Shown here: in pieces, positions 6,002 to 11,773 of the stretch
Layout of the letters: the number at the start of each line of letters is the position of its first letter
Position numbering within the stretch: the stretch's first letter is position 1
Origin: Bacillota bacterium
GTDB lineage: Bacteria; Bacillota; Clostridia; Oscillospirales; Acutalibacteraceae
NCBI GenBank assembly: GCA_029007015.1
Contig: JAQXHB010000025.1
Coordinates: 1-11,773, forward strand
DNA: 11,773 nucleotides
Direction: 5' to 3'
Program-made: the position numbers and the translations under genes
Notes under the pieces: model-generated
Told to the model about the DNA's origin: nothing
What the model saw: the letters and a program-made list of their open reading frames with translations, nothing else
The model's database searches: none

Positions 6002-6747
6002 GAGCACTTGAATTTACAAAGCGAAATGTCAAAGAGATACTCAGAGACCCTCTGTCGTGGGTGTTCATGATATTTCTGCCGGTTTTGCTGTTTGTCGTGC
6101 TGGAGATAATGGTCGACGCTATCGGCGCGGACATGTCCTACACACCGCAGTTTGAGGTAAAGCGCCTGACCGTTTCGATGATAATTTTTGCCTTTTCTTT
6201 CATCACCATATTTACCGGCAATACACTGGCCAAGGATAGGGAAGACAGGTTCCTCATGCGGCTGAAGGCGGCGCCTATGCGCCCGTTTGATTTTGTGTTC
6301 GGCTACACGGTGGCGGTGCTGCCGTTTGCCGCTTTGCAAGAGATAGTCGTTGTTTTGACCGGGCTGTGTTTCGGGCTTGAGGTGAGCGGGTCGCTCCTCA
6401 TTATGATGGCGGCGATGCTGCCGGTATCGCTGATATTCATAGGATTCGGTGTCTTGTTCGGCAGTCTTATTTCGTCAAAGGGAGTGGGCGGCATTGCGAG
6501 CATCATTCCGACAGCCGCATCGCTGACCGGTGGCATGTTCTTTCCGCTCGAAACGATGGAGGGCGGTTTCAAAAATATGTGCGACGCACTGCCTTTTGCA
6601 AATGCAATCGGTATCGGCGGCGCCTTAATCGGCGGCGATGCAAGCGGTGTGACCGCTTCGGCGGTTATCGGCATTAGTTATGTCGCGGCGATATACATTT
6701 TGGCCGTTGCGATATTCAGCATCAAACTGCGCGGCGACTCCATCTGA
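5998..6747 (+). CDS. ABC-2 type transporter permease
   Basis: A 249-aa membrane subunit partnering the ATPase just upstream. It starts with GTG inside the GTGA overlap with the ATPase stop, with GGAGG (5984-5988) 9 nt before it. About six hydrophobic segments are visible, roughly at residues 19-40, 57-77, 101-124, 131-153, 163-180 and 218-243. A charged segment (KDREDRFLMRLKAAPMRP) lies between the second and third. This cytoplasmic loop, with its R-L-K-A-x-P sequence, is typical of ABC-2 permeases, as is the conserved region near the fifth segment (IPTAASLTGGMFFPLETM). The pair would form a homodimeric permease with two ATPases. No accessory or biosynthetic gene reveals the substrate. Transcription ends at the hairpin at 6781-6804. 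Confidence 0.92.
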   Translation: MRALEFTKRNVKEILRDPLSWVFMIFLPVLLFVVLEIMVDAIGADMSYTPQFEVKRLTVSMIIFAFSFITIFTGNTLAKDREDRFLMRLKAAPMRPFDFVFGYTVAVLPFAALQEIVVVLTGLCFGLEVSGSLLIMMAAMLPVSLIFIGFGVLFGSLISSKGVGGIASIIPTAASLTGGMFFPLETMEGGFKNMCDALPFANAIGIGGALIGGDASGVTASAVIGISYVAAIYILAVAIFSIKLRGDSI

Positions 6748-6776
6748 CCGAAAATAATTCAATAATCAGGTATAGT

Positions 6777-6810
6777 AAAACCGACCTATAAGATTATAGG
6801 TCGGTTTTTT
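6777..6810. terminator. Bidirectional intrinsic terminator between convergent operons
   Basis: A 10-bp stem, CCGACCTATA (6781-6790) with TATAGGTCGG (6795-6804), has a 4-nt AGAT loop. Six T follow it (6805-6810) and four A precede it (6777-6780), so it can end transcription of the ABC operon on the plus strand and of the DUF2752 operon on the minus strand. The A and T tracts also extend the stem. Confidence 0.92.
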
Positions 6811-6874
6811 CAGTATGCACTGTGAGCGCGCATTATGATATATAAAAATATGGAATGTGTAATCTTTATTGCGG

Positions 6875-7240
6875 TCAACTGAACGGCACCGGCACAGCAC
6901 CTGTGTAGCGCAGTACCGTGAACAGCACAAAATAGGCGATGACGGCGCACCACAGTATTAGGTTAAGACTTTTTCGCCTGAACGGTGCAAAGTTCCACAG
7001 GGAGGACAGCCAAATGACCGGCAACAGATACACGCACGGGTTGAACTGCCATGCGCGCACAAACTCAAACCGCAGCAGCAGGCGGCACGCGCGCCCGATG
7101 CCACAGCCGGGACATATGATACCGAACAGGTCGTGCAGTAAGCACCGACCGCCGATAATGACCGTTACAACACCTAAAGCAAGAAGCCCGGCCGCTGTGA
7201 GCAGGCCGGACCGCTTGATAGGATTAAGTACTTTGCTCAA
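6875..7240 (-). CDS. DUF2752 family membrane protein
   Basis: A 121-aa predicted integral membrane protein. It shows the DUF2752 hallmark CPGCGIGRA (C43, C46) after a first hydrophobic segment (about 12-30), then WQFNP (64-68) leading into a second (about 68-86) and a third (about 91-111). The family is widespread in Firmicutes and other bacteria and has no established biochemical role that I know of; the CPxCG motif suggests metal or thiol chemistry, which is inference. The start is TTG at 7238-7240, supported by AAGGA 5 nt upstream. The stop of the upstream TM2 gene is one base before this TTG, so translation is almost certainly coupled. The transcript ends at the shared terminator at 6777-6810. 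Confidence 0.85.
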   Translation of the reverse strand: MSKVLNPIKRSGLLTAAGLLALGVVTVIIGGRCLLHDLFGIICPGCGIGRACRLLLRFEFVRAWQFNPCVYLLPVIWLSSLWNFAPFRRKSLNLILWCAVIAYFVLFTVLRYTGAVPVPFS

Positions 7241-7241
7241 A

Positions 7242-7649
7242 TCAGTCCTTGAGCGGGTTGCCGTTTGCGTCAGTCTTGATAGAGCCGCAGAGAATCATGA
7301 TGCCCTCGATGAGGCCCCAAAGAGAACCTACACCGCAGGTAACCAATGTGACAACAATCTGTGCAATGGCTCTGCCGGTATTGCCGAGGTAGAAGTTGTG
7401 TGCGCCCCAAGCGCCGAGGAATATTCCGAGCAGACCGGCGGTCAACTTGGACTTGGCATTGGGGTTAACAGCGGCATTGGCCACAGGAGCGTTGAGCGCC
7501 ACACCGCAAGTGGTGCATACAACAGCGCCGGGTACGGTCGGCTGTCCGCAGTTGGGGCAGAAGTTGGCACCGGCACCGGCGGCACAGCCGCACTTTACAC
7601 AAACAACGGCCTGGTCAACCATCTGCTGTCCGCAATTCTTACAAAACAT
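7242..7649 (-). CDS. Zinc-ribbon TM2 domain protein
   Basis: A 135-aa protein with two zinc ribbons at the N-terminus: C3, C6, C17 and C20, then C31, C34, C45 and C48. A short Ala/Asn-rich linker follows, and then a TM2 domain (about 68-128) with two hydrophobic helices and the signature GAHNFYLG. TM2 proteins are small membrane proteins of unknown or varied function; the ribbons would lie on the cytoplasmic side and may bind partners. ATG 7649 is chosen because GGAGGG (complement of 7657-7662) lies 7 nt upstream and the zinc ribbon begins at once. An in-frame ATG 21 nt further upstream would add seven residues and bury that site inside the coding region. It is first gene of a two-gene operon with the DUF2752 gene. 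Confidence 0.9.
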   Translation of the reverse strand: MFCKNCGQQMVDQAVVCVKCGCAAGAGANFCPNCGQPTVPGAVVCTTCGVALNAPVANAAVNPNAKSKLTAGLLGIFLGAWGAHNFYLGNTGRAIAQIVVTLVTCGVGSLWGLIEGIMILCGSIKTDANGNPLKD

Positions 7650-7679
7650 ATTATCACCCTCCAAAATCATTGTATTTCA

Positions 7680-7708
7680 ATGATATCATAATGTATGCGC
7701 ATTGTCAA
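7680..7708 (-). promoter_or_regulatory. Promoter of the TM2-DUF2752 operon
   Basis: On the minus strand there is a perfect -35 TTGACA (7708-7703) and a -10 TATCAT (7685-7680, five of six), with a 17-nt spacer. Transcription should start near 7673, giving a leader of about 24 nt that just contains the ribosome site. It is divergent from the rpoB promoters about 110-130 bp away. Confidence 0.85.
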
Positions 7709-7818
7709 TATATTGTAGAAATATACTTTTTATGACGAAAAAATTAAATAACGATGTGCCTATGCCAACCTGAAAATTTGAAATTTGATAAAAAGGTCGA
7801 TGTTTTTTAAAAAAATAC

Positions 7819-7847
7819 TTGACTGTCCCGTTTTGATGCGATATAAT
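7819..7847 (+). promoter_or_regulatory. Main rpoB promoter (P1)
   Basis: The -35 is TTGACT (7819-7824, five of six) and the -10 a perfect TATAAT (7842-7847), with a 17-nt spacer. The -35 is preceded by a long A/T-rich stretch (about 7719-7818) with T and A runs at 7803-7815, resembling an UP element. This is the strength expected of a promoter for an RNA polymerase subunit. The predicted start is near 7854, for a leader of about 167 nt. Confidence 0.88.
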
Positions 7848-7862
7848 ATTAAACTGTATAAT
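7833..7862 (+). promoter_or_regulatory. Possible second rpoB promoter (P2)
   Basis: A second perfect TATAAT (7857-7862) lies 15 nt downstream of the first. A weaker -35 TTGATG (7833-7838, four of six) is 18 nt before it. P1 and P2 overlap, so they cannot be used at the same time. P2 is less certain because A/T-rich sequence near a promoter often yields TATAAT by chance. Confidence 0.4.
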
Positions 7863-7918
7863 AATGGGTACATGTGCCTCAGATATTTTCTTACTGGGGA
7901 AATTATAGCAAATAATCG

Positions 7919-7978
7919 GCTGAAAATCAAGCGGTTTTTATCTCATACGGCAGGTTGTTTTCAGCGGATTTCAAGCGG
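7919..7978 (+). repeat. Inverted and direct repeats in the rpoB leader
   Basis: GCTGAAAA (7919-7926) is perfectly complementary to TTTTCAGC (7958-7965), closing a 31-nt loop. TCAAGCGG occurs directly after the first arm (7927-7934) and again at 7971-7978. The arrangement of arm plus repeat suggests a structured leader or a binding site, but no T-tract makes it a clear attenuator. The repeats are seen; the function is unknown. Confidence 0.4.
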
Positions 7979-8020
7979 CACATTTATCTCTGTTAATCAT
8001 ACTAAGGAGTGATAAAGCCT

Positions 8021-11000
8021 ATGGTGAATGTCAAACCTGTAGAGTTCGGCAAAAACACACGAATGAGTTTTTCCAAAATTGATGAAGTTCTGGATATGCC
8101 CAACCTCATCGAGATTCAGAAAAACTCATATGAGTGGTTCTTGACAACAGGTCTGCGCGAAGTATTTGATGATGTTTCGTCCATCACCGATTATTCAGGC
8201 AATCTGGTGCTGAACTTCATCGACTACCGTATTGATGATCAGCCCAAGTATTCGGTTGAGGAGTGCAAAAAGCGCGACACCACTTATGCGGCGCCGCTGC
8301 GCGTCCGCGCTCAACTGCTCAATAAGGAAACCGGCATAATCAAAGAGAGTGAAGTGTTTATCGGTGACTTTCCGCTGATGACCGAGTCGGGTACATTTGT
8401 GATAAACGGCGCCGAGCGCGTTGTTGTATCGCAGTTGGTCCGTTCACCCGGTGTGTACTATGATTATGACAGAGATGTCTTTAAAAAGACCAACCGTAAA
8501 CTGTTCAGCACGACGGTCATTCCCAATCGCGGCGCTTGGCTTGAATACGAGACCGACCAGAACGATGTCATCTATGTCCGTATCGACAAAAACCGCAAAA
8601 TCCCGGTTACCACTTTTGTGCGCGCACTGGGCATATTCTGCGAATCGGCAATGACCAACGAGCAGATGCGTGAACTGCTGGGCGACGATGAGCGCCTGAC
8701 AGCCACATTTGAAAAGGACATCACGACCAATGTGGACGATGCCCTGCTTGAGGTTTACAAAAAATTGCGCCCGGGCGAGCCCTTTACCGTTGAGGGCGCC
8801 GAAGGTCATTTGTACAATCTATTCTTTGACCCGCGCCGTTATGATTTGTCGCGCGTCGGCCGCTATAAGTATAATAAAAAGTTGGCAATATCTGCCCGCA
8901 TTGCCGGCCGAGTGGTATCCAGACCGGTTATCGACCCGCTGACCGGCGAGATAATTGCCGAGCCCGATACCCGTCTGACCCGTGAGGCGGCCAAGGCCAT
9001 TGAGGACCGCGGCGTTAAGTCGGTTTATATCAAGGTTGTCGACGCCGACGCCACCGAGCACGAAGTCAAAGTCATGTCCAACGGCATGGTCGATTTGTCC
9101 AAGTTTGTCAGCGCCGAGGTTTACGCGGCGGTTAAGGATGTCATCAAGGAACAGGTTTGCTTTGATGTGCTGTGCGGTATTCTCGAGTCTAATGACGGCG
9201 ATGACGCTCTCAAAGAGGCCATCATTGCCAATGCCGCCGAACTGGTGCCCAACCATATCACTCTTGACGATATATTTGCATCTATCAACTACATTATCGG
9301 CCTGCCGCATTTGGTCGGTACCGTCGATGATATCGACCATTTGGGCAACCGCCGTATCCGCTCGGTGGGTGAGTTGCTGCAGAACCAATTCCGCATCGGA
9401 TTCTCGCGCATGGAGCGCGTAATCCGCGAGAAGATGACCCTTCAGGCGCAGGATTTGGACAATATCACTCCGCAAAACCTTATCAATATCCGTCCGGTAG
9501 TGGCCGCTATAAAGGAGTTCTTCGGCTCATCGCCGCTCTCGCAGTTCATGGACCAGACCAACCCGCTGGCTGAACTGACCCACAAGCGCCGTCTGTCGGC
9601 ACTCGGCCCCGGCGGTTTGTCGCGTGACCGCGCCGGATTCGAGGTGCGCGATGTTCACTACAGCCACTACGGCAGAATGTGCCCGATTGAGACTCCTGAA
9701 GGCCCGAACATCGGCCTTATCTCCTATCTGGCAACCTACGCGCGCATCAATGAGTACGGCTTTATCGAGGCGCCCTTCCGCCGCGTTGACAAGGCGACCA
9801 ACACCGTCACCGACGAGGTAATTTACATGACCGCCGATGTGGAGGACGAGTTCATCGTTGCCCAGGCCAATGAGCCGCTCGATGAGCAGGGCCGCTTCAT
9901 GAACGAGAAGGTCACCACCCGTTTCCGCGATGAGTTCCGCGAAGTTGCACCCGAAGAGGTCGACTACATGGATGTATCGCCCAAGATGGTTGTATCTGTT
10001 GCCACTGCAATGATTCCGTTCCTTGAGAACGACGATACCAACCGTGCACTGATGGGCTCCAACATGCAGAAGCAGGCTGTGCCGTTGCTGCGCACCGAGT
10101 CGCCCATTGTCGGCACCGGTATGGAGTACAAGGCGGCTGTTGACTCGGGCGTTGTCGTGCTGGCCAAGCGTGCCGGCACCGTTAAGTCGGTCAGCGCCAC
10201 CACCATTGAAATACGCACCGACAGCGGTGAGATTGATAAGTACGAACTTATCAAGTTCTTGCGTTCCAATCACGCCACCTGCGTCAATCAGAAGCCCATT
10301 GTCGATGTCGGTCAGCGCGTTGAGTCCGGAGAAGTCATTGCCGACGGCCCCGCCACCGATAACGGCGAGGTATCCCTCGGCAAGAACGCTCTCATCGGCT
10401 TCATGACTTGGGAAGGTTACAACTACGAGGACGCCGTTTTGATTAACGAAAAGGTTGTCCGCGACGATGTATTTACCTCTATTCACATTGAGGAGTACGA
10501 GATAGAGGCCCGCGACACCAAACTCGGGCCTGAGGATATTACACGCGACATTCCGAATGTCGGTGAGGATGCACTCAAGGATTTGGATGAGCGCGGCATC
10601 ATTCGTATCGGCGCCGAAGTTCGCTCAGGCGATATCCTGGTCGGCAAGGTCACCCCGAAGGGCGAGACCGAACTGACCGCAGAGGAGCGCCTGCTGCGCG
10701 CCATATTCGGTGAAAAGGCACGCGAAGTGCGTGACACCTCTCTGCGCGTGCCGCACGGTGAGTACGGCACCGTCGTGGATGTCAATGTGTTCACCCGCGA
10801 AAATTCGAGCGAACTCAATCCCGGCGTCAGCATGGTCGTCCGCTGCTACATTGCCCAGAAACGCAAGATATCGGTCGGTGATAAGATGGCCGGACGCCAC
10901 GGAAACAAGGGCGTTGTATCCCGCATACTGCCCGAGGAGGATATGCCTTTCCTGCCCGATGGCCGTCCGCTTGATATCGTGCTCAATCCTCTGGGCGTTC

Positions 11001-11773
11001 CTTCGCGTATGAACATCGGTCAGGTGCTTGAAGTTCACCTCGGCCGTGCCGCAAAGGCGCTCGGATGGAAGGTGTGCACGCCGGTATTCGACGGCGCACA
11101 TGAGTCGGATATATTTGATGCTTTCATCGACGCCAAGGTCTATCGCGATGTCATGTTTAACAAGGACAGCAACATGTTTATGGAGCCGCTTGCCGGCAAA
11201 CTGCTGGTTGAGGAGACGGTACGCGAGGACGGCACAAAGGATATCGCCCGCCTCGATGACGCTGTGCGCAACGACGAAGATGCCCTCAAGGCACTCGCCG
11301 CCGAGGATAAACTGAAGGTGGTCGACGGCAAGACATTCCTGTACGACGGCCGCACCGGTGAGCGTTTTGACAACCCCGTTACCGTCGGTTACATGTACTA
11401 CCTCAAACTGCATCACCTGGTTGACGATAAGATTCACGCCCGTTCTACCGGCCCCTACTCGCTGGTTACTCAGCAGCCGCTCGGCGGTAAGGCTCAGTTC
11501 GGCGGTCAGCGTTTCGGTGAAATGGAGGTTTGGGCTCTTGAGGCTTACGGTGCCGCATACACCTTGCAGGAAATCCTCACCGTTAAATCGGACGATGTTG
11601 TCGGTCGTCGCAAGACTTATGAGGCAATCGTTAAGGGCAGCAATGTTCCGCAGCCGGGTGCGCCTGAGGCGTTCAAGGTTATGATTAAGGAACTGCAGTC
11701 GCTGGCTCTCGACATTAAGGTGCTTGACGAAAACGGCGACGAGATTGATATTCAGCATGCGTTTGACGATGAG
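8021..11773 (+). CDS. rpoB: RNA polymerase beta subunit RpoB, 3' partial
   Basis: The beta subunit of RNA polymerase; 1251 codons are in the window without a stop. The final residues (KVLDENGDEID...) resemble the natural C-terminus of Firmicutes RpoB, so probably only a short tail is missing. Visible landmarks are NGAERVVVSQLVRSPGVYY near residue 128, the rifampicin pocket from FFGSS (500) through THKRRLSALGPGG, HYGRMCPIETPEGPNIGLI, the GDKMAGRHGNKG block near 953-964, and GGKAQFGGQRFGEMEVWALEAYG near 1155. Pocket residues equal to E. coli Q513, D516, H526, R529 and S531 are all wild type, so no classical rifampicin-resistance change is seen. The start is ATG 8021 with AAGGAG (8004-8009) 11 nt upstream, slightly long; GTG at 8024 is an alternative. 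It has its own promoters and no rplJ/rplL before it; rpoC should follow. Confidence 0.97.
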   Translation, partial: MVNVKPVEFGKNTRMSFSKIDEVLDMPNLIEIQKNSYEWFLTTGLREVFDDVSSITDYSGNLVLNFIDYRIDDQPKYSVEECKKRDTTYAAPLRVRAQLLNKETGIIKESEVFIGDFPLMTESGTFVINGAERVVVSQLVRSPGVYYDYDRDVFKKTNRKLFSTTVIPNRGAWLEYETDQNDVIYVRIDKNRKIPVTTFVRALGIFCESAMTNEQMRELLGDDERLTATFEKDITTNVDDALLEVYKKLRPGEPFTVEGAEGHLYNLFFDPRRYDLSRVGRYKYNKKLAISARIAGRVVSRPVIDPLTGEIIAEPDTRLTREAAKAIEDRGVKSVYIKVVDADATEHEVKVMSNGMVDLSKFVSAEVYAAVKDVIKEQVCFDVLCGILESNDGDDALKEAIIANAAELVPNHITLDDIFASINYIIGLPHLVGTVDDIDHLGNRRIRSVGELLQNQFRIGFSRMERVIREKMTLQAQDLDNITPQNLINIRPVVAAIKEFFGSSPLSQFMDQTNPLAELTHKRRLSALGPGGLSRDRAGFEVRDVHYSHYGRMCPIETPEGPNIGLISYLATYARINEYGFIEAPFRRVDKATNTVTDEVIYMTADVEDEFIVAQANEPLDEQGRFMNEKVTTRFRDEFREVAPEEVDYMDVSPKMVVSVATAMIPFLENDDTNRALMGSNMQKQAVPLLRTESPIVGTGMEYKAAVDSGVVVLAKRAGTVKSVSATTIEIRTDSGEIDKYELIKFLRSNHATCVNQKPIVDVGQRVESGEVIADGPATDNGEVSLGKNALIGFMTWEGYNYEDAVLINEKVVRDDVFTSIHIEEYEIEARDTKLGPEDITRDIPNVGEDALKDLDERGIIRIGAEVRSGDILVGKVTPKGETELTAEERLLRAIFGEKAREVRDTSLRVPHGEYGTVVDVNVFTRENSSELNPGVSMVVRCYIAQKRKISVGDKMAGRHGNKGVVSRILPEEDMPFLPDGRPLDIVLNPLGVPSRMNIGQVLEVHLGRAAKALGWKVCTPVFDGAHESDIFDAFIDAKVYRDVMFNKDSNMFMEPLAGKLLVEETVREDGTKDIARLDDAVRNDEDALKALAAEDKLKVVDGKTFLYDGRTGERFDNPVTVGYMYYLKLHHLVDDKIHARSTGPYSLVTQQPLGGKAQFGGQRFGEMEVWALEAYGAAYTLQEILTVKSDDVVGRRKTYEAIVKGSNVPQPGAPEAFKVMIKELQSLALDIKVLDENGDEIDIQHAFDDE

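Noticed and set aside
6939..7691. 250-codon plus-strand open frame over the TM2 and DUF2752 genes
   Set aside because: It has no domain, runs opposite two well-supported minus-strand genes with good ribosome sites, and crosses their promoter.
9518..9612. Possible rifampicin-resistance substitutions in RpoB
   Set aside because: Residues equal to E. coli 513, 516, 526, 529 and 531 are wild type. The differences seen (for example Pro at 510 and Ala at 522) look like ordinary lineage variation.
10625..11758. 377-codon open frame antisense to rpoB
   Set aside because: It lies wholly opposite unmistakable RpoB coding sequence, has no recognisable domain, and arises from GC-rich third positions. 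The same applies to the 319-codon minus frame at 9527-10486.

Overview
The window looks like chromosomal DNA of a strictly anaerobic, fermentative Clostridia-type bacterium. Oscillospirales or another gut lineage is my best guess. The reasons are a multisubunit NAD-linked [FeFe]-hydrogenase, Firmicutes-style AGGAGG ribosome binding sites with sigma-A promoters, LuxS, and an RpoB without the large proteobacterial insertions. GC content looks moderate to fairly high by eye; I did not compute it. Almost everything is housekeeping or metabolic. I see no phage, transposon, CRISPR, rRNA or tRNA.

Layout. Positions 2-985 (+) hold the 3' part of hydB, the NuoF-like flavin/Fe-S subunit. Positions 1003-2745 (+) hold hydA, the H-cluster catalytic subunit, closed by a strong terminator at 2790-2820. 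Positions 2861-3766 are a self-contained unit: an extended -10 promoter, a 25-bp palindrome over the start site, a leader of about 185 nt with a possible pseudoknot and anti-Shine-Dalgarno element, a GNAT acetyltransferase gene (3082-3708) and a long hairpin. Positions 3767-4016 are mostly non-coding, with inverted repeats, a possible promoter and a possible broken micro-ORF. Positions 4017-6747 (+) look like one operon: tcdA (tRNA ct6A dehydratase), luxS, an ABC ATPase and an ABC-2 permease. It ends in a bidirectional terminator at 6777-6810. Positions 6875-7649 (-) hold a two-gene operon for a zinc-ribbon/TM2 protein and a DUF2752 membrane protein, with a near-consensus promoter at 7680-7708. 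Positions 7819-11773 (+) hold rpoB with its own tandem promoters and a repeat-containing leader; the gene runs off the right end close to its natural C-terminus.

How the genes work together. HydB and HydA form part of a soluble trimeric hydrogenase (HydC presumably lies upstream) that links NADH and ferredoxin oxidation to H2 formation, or the reverse. TcdA modifies tRNA position 37. LuxS detoxifies S-ribosylhomocysteine in the methyl cycle and makes the AI-2 precursor. The ABC pair exports an unknown substrate. RpoB is the RNA polymerase beta subunit, here apart from its usual ribosomal-protein neighbours.

The best candidate for something undescribed is the leader of the GNAT gene (2861-3081). 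It has a start-site palindrome and two crossing perfect helices. One of these contains a CCTCC that could instead pair with the gene's own Shine-Dalgarno sequence. This is inference from complementarity only; I could not fold the sequence or search databases.
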